Of a stretch of 19,205 nt of DNA, positions 6,964 through 13,923 are shown in pieces (position 1 is the stretch's first letter; every line of letters starts with the position of its first letter). The position numbers and the translations under genes are program-made. The stretch is from CAYNFS01 sp964396685. GTDB lineage: Bacteria; Patescibacteriota; Doudnabacteria; UBA920; 2-01-FULL-46-14. Location of the stretch: positions 1-19,205 of the forward strand of contig CAYNFS010000016.1 in NCBI GenBank assembly GCA_964396685.1, written 5' to 3'. Below the pieces are notes generated by a model. It was given only the letters and a program-made list of their open reading frames with translations. It made no database searches and was not told the origin of the DNA.

Positions 6964-6991
6964 TTGACAGGTTCTTGGAAAGGATTAAGAT
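6964..6991 (+). promoter_or_regulatory. Promoter for the zinc-ribbon gene
   Basis: TTGACA at 6964-6969, 16-base spacer, TAAGAT at 6986-6991. The expected start of transcription is near 6998 and the ATG is at 7001, so the transcript would be nearly leaderless. Confidence 0.6.
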
Positions 6992-7000
6992 AAATTCACT

Positions 7001-7183
7001 ATGCTCATAAGAAAATGTGACATCTGCAAAAAGACAATTAAGGATCGAGATGACAGGGTTACCGCAGGTTCAGGGTGGGATAGCAAGGAGTTTTGCATAG
7101 GTTGCGGCCGACCTGTCATCAAATTCCTGCTATCAAAAAGTTTGATAACCAAGACCGAATTTGATAAGCTGAAACTGGCTTGA
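7001..7183 (+). CDS. Small zinc-ribbon protein
   Basis: A 60-residue protein with two CxxC knuckles, C6-D-I-C9 and C32-I-G-C35, separated by 22 residues, a classic single zinc-ribbon layout, followed by a short amphipathic helix (FLLSKSLITKTEFDKLKL). Such miniature ribbons bind nucleic acid or protein partners; the actual partner is unknown. It sits 9 nt before a coiled-coil gene and shares its promoter. No SD is visible, which fits the near-leaderless start. Confidence 0.75.
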   Translation: MLIRKCDICKKTIKDRDDRVTAGSGWDSKEFCIGCGRPVIKFLLSKSLITKTEFDKLKLA

Positions 7184-7192
7184 TCGTAAACT

Positions 7193-7495
7193 ATGGAACA
7201 AAAAGAATTGGATCAAATTAAAAAGGTGGTTCAAGAGGCCGTGACAGAAGGGTTTTCGCAAATCTGGGATGACAATTTGGAGCCGTCACTGAACCAGTTG
7301 CACGGTGCAGTTGCTCAACTACCTACCAAAACCTACTTGGATGACAAGTTGGCTGATTTGGAAGGCGGTTTGTTACCTAAGCTTCGCAAGGAAGACGAAA
7401 AGATCAATCGTTTGGCCGAGATGCTCAAAGAGAAAAAAGTGTTGAGCGAAAGCGATATTGCTGAACTACAAAGACTGCAAGTTTTTCCGAAATAA
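7193..7495 (+). CDS. Coiled-coil hypothetical protein
   Basis: A 100-residue, highly charged, helix-only protein. The N-terminal part (ELDQIKKVVQEAVTEGF) and the C-terminal part (KINRLAEMLKEKKVLSESDI) show heptad-like spacing, linked by a less regular middle. No catalytic motif or membrane segment is present. Similar short coiled-coil proteins are widespread in CPR genomes without known function. It is the second gene of a two-gene unit with the zinc-ribbon protein and is followed by a terminator. Confidence 0.65.
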   Translation: MEQKELDQIKKVVQEAVTEGFSQIWDDNLEPSLNQLHGAVAQLPTKTYLDDKLADLEGGLLPKLRKEDEKINRLAEMLKEKKVLSESDIAELQRLQVFPK

Positions 7496-7517
7496 ATGTG
7501 GTTTAAGTCATGGTATG

Positions 7518-7542
7518 AAAATCGCCAAAAAGGCGGTTTTTT
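7518..7542 (+). terminator. Terminator fused to a downstream promoter
   Basis: Stem AAAATCGCC (7518-7526) with GGCGGTTTT (7532-7540), loop AAAAA, six T at 7537-7542. The T tract runs directly into the extended -10 at 7542-7550. Confidence 0.8.
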
Positions 7543-7550
7543 GGTATACT
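7542..7550 (+). promoter_or_regulatory. Extended -10 promoter before the DUF5674-like gene
   Basis: TGG-TATACT with TG at 7542-7543 and TATACT at 7545-7550. Expected +1 near 7557; the ATG is at 7560. The string TTTTTTGGTAT before the gene is identical to that at 1648-1657. Confidence 0.55.
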
Positions 7551-7559
7551 TGACGCAAG

Positions 7560-7907
7560 ATGGATGAAATTAGAGTTATTGAAAACCCGATTCGCCTAGA
7601 AGAACTTCGGGCTATTGCCATAGAGCGATTTGGCGAGATGGTAAAGGCGGTCGTGGACATTGAGAAAGGGATTATGGCAATCGGCGGCGAGCTGCATGCT
7701 GATGAAGAAGCGGTGCTTTTGGACCAGGGCTCACGCCAGCAAGATTTGTGGGGCATTAACATTTACGTGAATGAGCCTCGCGAGTCGTGGATAGAGTTTG
7801 ATTCAATGATAAATTTGCGGCCAAGTCAGGGTAATCGCTCCCGACGCGTGGAAAGTATGGAGACGCAAAAGAAAATTAAAGAGATCGTGAATAGGCTGAT
7901 TGCATGA
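7560..7907 (+). CDS. DUF5674-like conserved protein
   Basis: A 115-residue protein whose central and C-terminal parts resemble DUF5674, a family seen mainly in CPR bacteria and some cyanobacteria: GINIYVNEPRESWIEFDSMI, then NLRPSQGNRSRRV, then a helix with QKKIKEIVNRLI. A conserved acidic/tryptophan-containing strand pair and the RP-x-QGN-xSR loop are the recognisable parts. No function is known. The stop overlaps the next start as ATGA, so the two proteins are probably made together and may interact. The start has no SD and lies 9 nt after a -10 box. Confidence 0.7.
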   Translation: MDEIRVIENPIRLEELRAIAIERFGEMVKAVVDIEKGIMAIGGELHADEEAVLLDQGSRQQDLWGINIYVNEPRESWIEFDSMINLRPSQGNRSRRVESMETQKKIKEIVNRLIA

Positions 7908-8227
7908 CTTTTCATAAAGATTTATCGCAAGGCCGATGGTTTACTCTGTCTCTTGCGGAACAGCTGGGAAACGCCGGCAGTGAATTGAACAGAGCTATTT
8001 CTTGGAAGAACCGGGGCGACAATTCTAAATTTAATGCGGCGCTGGAGAGATTTTTTGAGTTGATGGATCTCACTCTTGCTGACCCGCGATGGACAGGTGC
8101 AAGGCGCCGTGAATTAGCCAGGGTTCGGGAGCAGGCCGGGGAAGAACTTTACCGGCCGGGCGGACCGAGGCTGGACTTGCAGAAATATTTTGATCAGTTT
8201 GTTATTTTGGCCCGATACAAAAAATAG
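7904..8227 (+). CDS. Helical hypothetical protein, partner of the DUF5674-like gene
   Basis: A 107-residue, predicted all-helical protein. The N-terminal half contains SLAEQLGNAGSELNRAI and a polar WKNRGD turn, the middle has FFELMDLTLADPRW, and the end has DLQKYFDQFVILARY. The layout (helix, NRAISWK-type turn, helix, RW-x4-RRELARVRE) is reminiscent of small helical-bundle proteins such as HEPN-type folds, but I see no RxxxxH motif and do not claim it. It is translationally coupled to the previous gene by a 4-nt overlap and is followed by a terminator. The recurring pairing of two small genes makes a two-component system conceivable. Confidence 0.65.
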   Translation: MTFHKDLSQGRWFTLSLAEQLGNAGSELNRAISWKNRGDNSKFNAALERFFELMDLTLADPRWTGARRRELARVREQAGEELYRPGGPRLDLQKYFDQFVILARYKK

Positions 8228-8237
8228 CTCATTTTCC

Positions 8238-8261
8238 AAATCGCCCTAAGGGCGGTTTTTT
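8238..8261 (+). terminator. Terminator whose T tract forms the next -35 box
   Basis: Stem AAATCGCCC (8238-8246) with GGGCGGTTT (8250-8258), loop TAA, six T at 8256-8261. The last two T begin a TTGACT -35 box. Confidence 0.8.
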
Positions 8262-8289
8262 GACTGCTTGGCCGCAGGTAAGGTATGAT
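8260..8289 (+). promoter_or_regulatory. Promoter of the MgtE-like gene
   Basis: TTGACT (8260-8265), 18-base spacer, TATGAT (8284-8289). Expected +1 near 8296 and ATG at 8305, giving a leader of about 9 nt. The -35 overlaps the preceding terminator. Confidence 0.55.
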
Positions 8290-8304
8290 TGGATAAAGAA
8301 AATC

Positions 8305-8862
8305 ATGGGTAAAGAGCAAAAAGAGTTTTTGGAAGATGATACCAAAGAGCCGGTAAAGCACCTGGTGGAGCACCGTTTGCCCTGGCTTATTTTGGGGCTT
8401 TTGGGCGGGATTTTTACGTCAATAATAGTTTCTAAATACGAAACGATTTTGTCGGCAGATATCAGGCTGGCGTTTTTTATTCCCATAATTGTCTATATGA
8501 GCGATGCCGTGGGAACGCAAACCGAGACGATTTATATCAGACATCTTAGAAAAAGTGGCGCCAACTTTTTAAGATACATTTTGAAAGAAACGGCTCTGGG
8601 TTTAAGTCTTGGGGCGATTTTTGGTTTTGTGATCGGACTTTTTGCTTCGTATTGGCTTGGGTCTTTTGAGATCGGGCTAACCGTTGGTTTGACAATGTTT
8701 ATAAATGTTACTTTGGCCCCGGTTTTGGCAACACTCATCCCAACACTTTTATATAAAGAGCACAGCGATCCGGCACTTGGCTCCGGCCCGCTTGCGACCA
8801 TTATCCAAGATTTGATCAGCCTTTTGATATACTTTGTGGTCGCTGCTGTTATCGTATTTTGA
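8305..8862 (+). CDS. Minimal MgtE-type divalent cation channel domain
   Basis: A 185-residue membrane protein with five hydrophobic segments, matching the transmembrane part of MgtE Mg2+ channels (PF01769). It has LPWLILGLLGGIFTSIIV for helix 1, then FFIPIIVYMSDAVGTQTETI, which corresponds to the conserved helix-2 segment. The long regulatory N-terminal domain and the CBS pair of full MgtE are absent, so gating by cytosolic Mg2+ as in classical MgtE cannot occur the same way. Half-size MgtE domain proteins are known and would have to dimerise. A TTG at 8260 would add 15 residues, but it lies inside the terminator and upstream of the -10 box, so ATG 8305 is the better start. Confidence 0.78.
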   Translation: MGKEQKEFLEDDTKEPVKHLVEHRLPWLILGLLGGIFTSIIVSKYETILSADIRLAFFIPIIVYMSDAVGTQTETIYIRHLRKSGANFLRYILKETALGLSLGAIFGFVIGLFASYWLGSFEIGLTVGLTMFINVTLAPVLATLIPTLLYKEHSDPALGSGPLATIIQDLISLLIYFVVAAVIVF

Positions 8863-8881
8863 TATGCTGGGTGTAAGGATT

Positions 8882-10579
8882 ATGGCTAAGCCTTATGCAA
8901 TCGCAACCAGCAATGAAGCATTTAAGCAGTTGGCTAAACAGCCGATCGCTTTTTTTTCTGCGGAATACGCGTTTGACGAAAATCCACCCATCTACGCGGG
9001 TGGTTTGGGAATTCTTGCCGGCGATTATTTGCTGGAAGCCAGCGAGCAGGGCCTGCCGGTTGTCGCGTTCGGCCTTTTTTACCGGCGGGGATTTGAGATT
9101 TTTCAGCGCAGTTCTGCGGCGAATAATTTTCTAACCGCACCTTCGCCGTTAGGTTTTGAGCTGCTTAAAGAAAAAGAGGGAAAATCGCTCTGCATCAATG
9201 TTGAACTGGATGACAGGACAGTATGCGCACAGGTTTGGTTCAAAGCTTACGGCACGGTGCATCTTTTCCTTCTGGATACCAATCTTGAAGAAAATTCGTC
9301 CACGGATCGCGAGATAACTGCGAATCTTTACCCCGGTGATTTTCAAACGCGTCTTTTGCAGGAAATCGTTTTTGGGATTGGTTCAGTCAAGCTTTTGCGC
9401 AAATTAAATATCACCCCTTCGCTTTATCATTTGAACGAAGGCCACAGCGGTTTTGTCGCCCTGGCCTTGGCGATTGAATATCTGCATGATCATCCGTCAG
9501 AAAAGAATTTTACGAAAGCTCTCGACGCGAACAAGTCAAAAATCATGGCCACGAAACATACGATCCTGCCCGGAAGCGGAATTTTTTTCACCCGCGAAGA
9601 TTTCCGCGGCGTCTTCGACGGCTATCTTCGCCGGCACAAAGTCAGTTTTGACGATTTTTGCTTAATCGGCGCGTGGGAAAAAAACCCCGACGTGTTTAGC
9701 ATGACCAAATTTTTCCTGCGAAGTGCTTGCAGAGCAAACGCGGTAAGCCGGGCGCATGCTTTTTTTGAAAAAGAGACGCATCCCCAAAGCGCGCTTTTTC
9801 CCATTACCAACGCGATTTATCTTAAACGTTGGCGGGCGCAAGAGTGGGCAGGTAAAAACAGCGCGAATCTTTCCGGGCAGGAGATTTGGGACTGCCGGCA
9901 GGTCTTGCGGCAAAAACTTCTTGACTACGTAAACGAAAAAACCGGCGGCAGGCTGCGCTCCGACGTTTTGACCGCGGTTTGGGCCAGAAGGCTGGTGGCC
10001 TACAAAAGGCCTCTGCTTTTATTCCAAAATCCTCACAGGCTCGTCAATCTTGTGAGAGATCCGAAAAGGCCTATCCAGTTTATCGTCGCAGGCCTGCCGC
10101 ATGCCGCGGATGAGGAAGGGATCAGCTTTTTGAAACAAATAATCGCGGAAAGCAGGAAACCGCAATACAAGGGCAGGGTGGTTTACCTTCCCGATTATTC
10201 ATTGCAGTCCGCCAAAGAGTTGGCAAGAGGAGCAGACGTGTGGCTCAATACGCCTCAACGGGGCAACGAGGCGTCGGGAACGTCGGGCATGAAGGCCTCG
10301 CTCAACGGCGCTTTGCAGTTTTCCACGCTGGACGGATGGGCTCTGGAAGTTAAGCTTCCCGATTTCGGCTGGGTTTTGCCGGAGGAAAATATCGAGGAAG
10401 AGGTGTATAATATATTCGAGGGCCAAATCGCCCCGCTTTTTTACGAAAGAGACGGCAAAGGATTGCCCTCCCTCTGGATCGAAAAGATGAGAAAAGCCAT
10501 AGACACGATCACGAGGCAATTTTCCACGAAAAGAATGCTGGACGAATACTTCACAAAACTTTATTTCCCAAAAACATGA
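8882..10579 (+). CDS. glgP: Alpha-glucan phosphorylase (GT35), short form
   Basis: A 565-residue phosphorylase that releases glucose-1-phosphate from alpha-1,4-glucans with PLP. Visible family marks: FFSAEYAFDENPPIYAGGLG near the N terminus, LYHLNEGHSGF, FIVAGLPHAADEEG, and the PLP site NEASGTSGMKASLNGAL with K471 as the expected Schiff-base lysine. This is the shorter TIGR02094-type alpha-glucan phosphorylase, without the DUF3417 N-terminal extension and much shorter than E. coli GlgP (about 815). The frame could start at 8834 inside the MgtE gene, but ATG 8882 starts the conserved region and has AAGGA just upstream, though only 2 nt away; a TATGCT -10-like box sits at 8863-8868. It overlaps glgA by 4 nt (ATGA). 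Confidence 0.9.
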   Translation: MAKPYAIATSNEAFKQLAKQPIAFFSAEYAFDENPPIYAGGLGILAGDYLLEASEQGLPVVAFGLFYRRGFEIFQRSSAANNFLTAPSPLGFELLKEKEGKSLCINVELDDRTVCAQVWFKAYGTVHLFLLDTNLEENSSTDREITANLYPGDFQTRLLQEIVFGIGSVKLLRKLNITPSLYHLNEGHSGFVALALAIEYLHDHPSEKNFTKALDANKSKIMATKHTILPGSGIFFTREDFRGVFDGYLRRHKVSFDDFCLIGAWEKNPDVFSMTKFFLRSACRANAVSRAHAFFEKETHPQSALFPITNAIYLKRWRAQEWAGKNSANLSGQEIWDCRQVLRQKLLDYVNEKTGGRLRSDVLTAVWARRLVAYKRPLLLFQNPHRLVNLVRDPKRPIQFIVAGLPHAADEEGISFLKQIIAESRKPQYKGRVVYLPDYSLQSAKELARGADVWLNTPQRGNEASGTSGMKASLNGALQFSTLDGWALEVKLPDFGWVLPEENIEEEVYNIFEGQIAPLFYERDGKGLPSLWIEKMRKAIDTITRQFSTKRMLDEYFTKLYFPKT

Positions 10580-12072
10580 ATTCATTGCGGATTTTATTTG
10601 TCACAACGGAAGCCGAGCCTTTTGTCGCAGTCGGGGGACTGGCCGCCGTGATGCACGCTCTACCCGTAAGCCTAAAGAGACTTGGGCATGACGCGCGGGT
10701 CATGATCCCGCGCTACCTTCAGATAGACGGCGAGAAATGGAATCTCAAAATGGAGTGCGAGGGATTGCGCGTGCCGACTGAAAATCAAACAGGACCAAGC
10801 CATCTTATCTGCAATGTCAAGCGATATGACCCCGTTCCTTCTGACAATGAAACGGTAACTACCTTTTTTTTGGAGAATATGGAGTACTATGAGCAGAGAG
10901 CAAACGTCTACGGTTATGCTGATGACGCGGTTCGCTGGGCTCTGCTTTCCCGGGGGACTTTGGAATTTTTGAAAGTTTCGTCCTGGGTGCCGGACGTAAT
11001 CGTGGTGACGGATTGGCACACCGCTCTTTTGCCCAATATGCTTAAGACTTTTTATCAGGACGACACAAAGCTGTCGCGCATCGCCACGGTTCATTCGATT
11101 CACAATCTGGCCCACCAGATGTCGGGCGTCGGGCACCGGTTTGTTTCGCCGGATGACACCGATGACGGCTATTCTCTTTTGCCGGCTTTTGAGGATGCCA
11201 AGCTTCTCAAAATCAACGGGACGAAGCGCGGCATCATCTATTCTGACGCCATAAACACCGTTTCTCCGACTTATGCCCGGGAAATCGCCACTCCGCAATA
11301 TGGAGAGGGCTTGGACGAACTTTTACTCGGGAAGAAAGACAGGCTCATGGGGATTATGAATGGTTTGAACTACGCCCTTTGGGATCCGGCTCATGACCCT
11401 TTGGTTGAGCACAAATTTTCAGCGGAAAACTTGGCCCCTCGGGCAAAAAATAAGGCAGTTCTGCAAAAGCATTTTGAATTGCCGATCTACGAAGACTACT
11501 TTGTGGTCGCAATTGTTTCGCGCATGACCGTCCAGAAAGGAATTGATCTTCTGGAGCCCGTAATCCCGGTTCTTCTGCAAGATTTGCCGCTGCAGTTGAT
11601 CGTTTTGGGGGAAGGTGACTCAAGAATTATGGAATTTTTCCTGAATCTCAAAAAGATCTACCCCGAACGAATTGGCGCCAAGTTTTCCTTTGATCCGGAT
11701 CTACCGCACCTAATTTTTGACGGCGCGGATGCAGCGCTCATCCCTTCACGGTTTGAACCTTCCGGCCTTACCCAGATGGAAGCCATGACCTACGGTTGCA
11801 TACCCATTGTTCGAAGGACAGGGGGGCTCGCCGATACCGTCAAGGATTGCGATTCCCAAAAACATACAGGCACGGGTTTTGTTTTTGAAAAGGCCGATTC
11901 GCTATCTTTAATGATTGCCATTGTGCGCGCCTATGAGAGCTTCCGTCACAAAGAACATTGGGAACAATTGCAAAAACGCGCGATGCAGACGGATTTTTCC
12001 TGGGAGAATTCCGCCAGACAGTATGTCTCGCTTTTTCAGAGGGCAATAAAGGCGCACGAGCAATCCGGCTGA
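10576..12072 (+). CDS. glgA: Glycogen/starch synthase (GT5) with altered KxGGL motif
   Basis: A 498-residue GT-B glucosyltransferase that extends alpha-1,4-glucan from ADP- or UDP-glucose. The N-terminal GT5 domain contains ILFVTTEAEPFVAVGGLAAV; the C-terminal domain has VSRMTVQKGIDLL (R316 and K321, matching the sugar-nucleotide phosphate binders) and PSRFEPSGLTQMEAM with E394. The middle has the usual HNLAHQ and INTVSPTYAREI motifs. The N-terminal KxGGL signature of GT5 is AVGGL here: the lysine that in E. coli GlgA contacts ADP-glucose is alanine (A18). Everything else is complete, so the enzyme may be active with changed kinetics or donor. Coupled by ATGA to the phosphorylase and followed 9 nt later by a glycosyltransferase. 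Confidence 0.88.
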   Translation: MNSLRILFVTTEAEPFVAVGGLAAVMHALPVSLKRLGHDARVMIPRYLQIDGEKWNLKMECEGLRVPTENQTGPSHLICNVKRYDPVPSDNETVTTFFLENMEYYEQRANVYGYADDAVRWALLSRGTLEFLKVSSWVPDVIVVTDWHTALLPNMLKTFYQDDTKLSRIATVHSIHNLAHQMSGVGHRFVSPDDTDDGYSLLPAFEDAKLLKINGTKRGIIYSDAINTVSPTYAREIATPQYGEGLDELLLGKKDRLMGIMNGLNYALWDPAHDPLVEHKFSAENLAPRAKNKAVLQKHFELPIYEDYFVVAIVSRMTVQKGIDLLEPVIPVLLQDLPLQLIVLGEGDSRIMEFFLNLKKIYPERIGAKFSFDPDLPHLIFDGADAALIPSRFEPSGLTQMEAMTYGCIPIVRRTGGLADTVKDCDSQKHTGTGFVFEKADSLSLMIAIVRAYESFRHKEHWEQLQKRAMQTDFSWENSARQYVSLFQRAIKAHEQSG

Positions 12073-12081
12073 TTCCTAGAT

Positions 12082-13209
12082 ATGAGAAAAATCACGAGAG
12101 CAGATATCGTGGCGGGGATTCCGACCTTAAACGAAGCCGATACCATTGGACATGTGGTCAGTCGGGTTGACCAAGGTCTTAAAAAATACCGCGGCCGTTT
12201 TTCAACCGTGATAATCAATGCCGACAACGACTCGCCCGACGGCACGAAAGAGTCCTTCCTCAAAACAGAAACCAGTACGCCTAAAATTTACCTCCCAAGC
12301 GGAGAGAGAAAGAGGGGCAAAGGAGTAAATGTATTAAACATTCTCAAAAAAGCGGCCGCGCTTAAGAGCCGGGTCGTGCTTCTTTTCGACGGCGATGTTG
12401 CAAGCATTGCTCCCGACTGGACTGATAAGTACGTGCGCGCCATACTGGCCGGTTATGACTACGCGACCCCGTTTTACGCAAGAAACGAATATGACGGGAG
12501 CATTACCAACCACATTTGCTTCCCTCTGCTGGCCGCTTTTTTCTCAACGAGCTTAAGACAGCCGATTGGAGGAGATTTCGCCCTTTCCGGCTCTTTCGCG
12601 CAAGAACTTGTTTCTAAACAATGGAGCCGAAACACGCTCGAGTACGGAGCAGACATCTTTCTGACCGTAAGCGCTCTCATCAATGGCAAAAAGATTGCGC
12701 AAGTCAGTCTGGGAGCAAAGAAACACAAACCAAGTCTGCCGAAGCTTGGCCGGATGTACCTGCAGGTCACAAGCGCACTATTTGATTTGCTCGAAAAAAA
12801 CAAAAGCCGCTGGCGCGGGGGATCGCTTGAAACCCCAGACATTTTATACCAAGAAACCAAAACAGAATTTCCCGATATGCCTGTGGATTACAAGTACTTA
12901 AAAGCAAAGGCTCTTTCAGAGTTCGTTCTTCACCGTAAAACAATTAAAAAAATTTTTGAGAAGTCCCTTTACGCAAAACTAGACGTCATAACCCCAGCCA
13001 AGTGGTGCGAGATTCTCTCATCACTTTTCAAAGCGTATGGCAAGGCGAAAAACGAGCAAGCAGTCATTGAAGCAGGCCGTCCTTTATATTTCGGCAGGCA
13101 AGCGTCATTTATCAAATCAACTCTGGAGCTTAATCATGAGGCGGCCGAAAAGCAAATCATGGCGCAGGCCAAGCATTTCCACGCGCACCGCAATATGTTT
13201 GTAGAGTAG
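12082..13209 (+). CDS. GT-A glycosyltransferase, GT81/glucosylglycerate-synthase-like
   Basis: A 375-residue nucleotide-sugar transferase. The N-terminal GT-A fold opens with ADIVAGIPTLNEADTIGHVV and VIINADNDSPDGT. The metal-binding DxD is D103-G-D105 in VVLLFDGDVASI. The acceptor region shows YDGSITNHICFPL and RQPIGGDFALSG (residues 159-170), then YGADIFLTVSALI with D191. This pattern is close to glucosyl-3-phosphoglycerate synthase (GT81) and related mannosyl/glucosylglycerate synthases; the C-terminal 130 residues are helical. Donor and acceptor are not provable. Placed 9 nt after glgA, it probably works on the same sugar pool, perhaps making a compatible solute or a glucan primer. Confidence 0.75.
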   Translation: MRKITRADIVAGIPTLNEADTIGHVVSRVDQGLKKYRGRFSTVIINADNDSPDGTKESFLKTETSTPKIYLPSGERKRGKGVNVLNILKKAAALKSRVVLLFDGDVASIAPDWTDKYVRAILAGYDYATPFYARNEYDGSITNHICFPLLAAFFSTSLRQPIGGDFALSGSFAQELVSKQWSRNTLEYGADIFLTVSALINGKKIAQVSLGAKKHKPSLPKLGRMYLQVTSALFDLLEKNKSRWRGGSLETPDILYQETKTEFPDMPVDYKYLKAKALSEFVLHRKTIKKIFEKSLYAKLDVITPAKWCEILSSLFKAYGKAKNEQAVIEAGRPLYFGRQASFIKSTLELNHEAAEKQIMAQAKHFHAHRNMFVE

Positions 13210-13252
13210 CCGGCTTTGGGGATTTTTGGTAGAGTTAAATTACAAAATCGTT

Positions 13253-13882
13253 ATGCAGCATTTAACCAAACTTTTCAAACTTATCGAACTTACGCGCTCC
13301 CAGCCGCAGACGGGGTACGCGCTGGCGGGTATTGCCAAACAGGATTTGTCTGATCTGGCCCAGCATCATTATTTGGTCAGTTTCATTGCCTGGCAACTTG
13401 CGCGAAACTTGAAAGCCGCAGGAGCTGACATCAACGTTGAAAAAGTTCTGGAATTCGCGATGATTCACGATTTGGGAGAGCTTTTGGGAGGGGACATCTC
13501 CATGCCTTATGCCAAGGCCAACCCCAGAGCTTATCGGCTCGCCAAACAATTTGAAAGCGAAAACCAGAGATACTTGACGAGATTTTTCGGCAAGACATCT
13601 AAGCATTATAAATTTTTGGGTCAGGAAATTTTGAAAGCCAAGTCTGACGAAGCCATTATTGCCAAAATCGCGGACTATCTCGAAGTTGTGTATTACAAAG
13701 CGTATGTAGGATTGATGACGTCTGGAGACGTTGAGATGTCGGTAAACAAAATTCGGCGGAACATTAAAAAATTGAAAGACAAAGTGGCAAAGGCCGAGCT
13801 TGAAAAATTCATGGGACCCTGGAGTAAGGAAATGAAAGAGCATAGAAACAGAGAGTTTTTTGAGGATGCTAAAGGGTCATAA
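13253..13882 (+). CDS. HD-domain phosphohydrolase, YfbR-like
   Basis: A 209-residue HD-family metal-dependent phosphohydrolase. The first histidine is in LAQHHYLVSFIAWQL (H38/H39), the HD pair is H72-D73 in FAMIHDLGELLGGDI, with E76 and D81 as in the 5'-deoxynucleotidase YfbR (HD-x2-E-x4-D pattern), and a later Asp lies in IAKIADYLEVVYY. A role in trimming deoxynucleoside monophosphates is the likely one; other HD nucleotidases cannot be excluded. A TTG at 13226 would add nine residues; ATG 13253 is preferred. Its neighbour is a Nudix hydrolase, consistent with nucleotide-pool cleaning, and ParB follows. Confidence 0.82.
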   Translation: MQHLTKLFKLIELTRSQPQTGYALAGIAKQDLSDLAQHHYLVSFIAWQLARNLKAAGADINVEKVLEFAMIHDLGELLGGDISMPYAKANPRAYRLAKQFESENQRYLTRFFGKTSKHYKFLGQEILKAKSDEAIIAKIADYLEVVYYKAYVGLMTSGDVEMSVNKIRRNIKKLKDKVAKAELEKFMGPWSKEMKEHRNREFFEDAKGS

Positions 13883-13891
13883 CTCACCCCT

Positions 13892-13914
13892 CCCTCTCTT
13901 ATCTTAAGAGAGGG
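13892..13914. repeat. CT-rich palindromic repeat between HD and Nudix genes
   Basis: Perfect 10-bp arms CCCTCTCTTA (13892-13901) and TAAGAGAGGG (13905-13914) with a TCT loop, preceded by CTCACCCCT. There is no T tract, so it is a repeat rather than a terminator. Its purine arm (GAGAGGGG) falls 8 nt before the Nudix ATG and may serve as an SD. Related copies lie at 14325-14350, 15977-16056 and 17849-17874. Confidence 0.75.
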
Positions 13915-13923
13915 GCTGTGCAT

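Larger units (their letters stand above)
6675..7000. other. Intergenic region with terminator, palindrome traces and a promoter
   Basis: After the toxin there is a terminator (6749-6799), then a degenerate CCGCC-rich palindrome (about 6808-6830). A stretch around 6830-6915 has a coding-like plus-strand frame ending in TGA (it includes NKFAEDTSEAPAFQNCDFL) but no start, possibly a gene remnant. The right end carries the promoter of the next gene. Confidence 0.45.
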
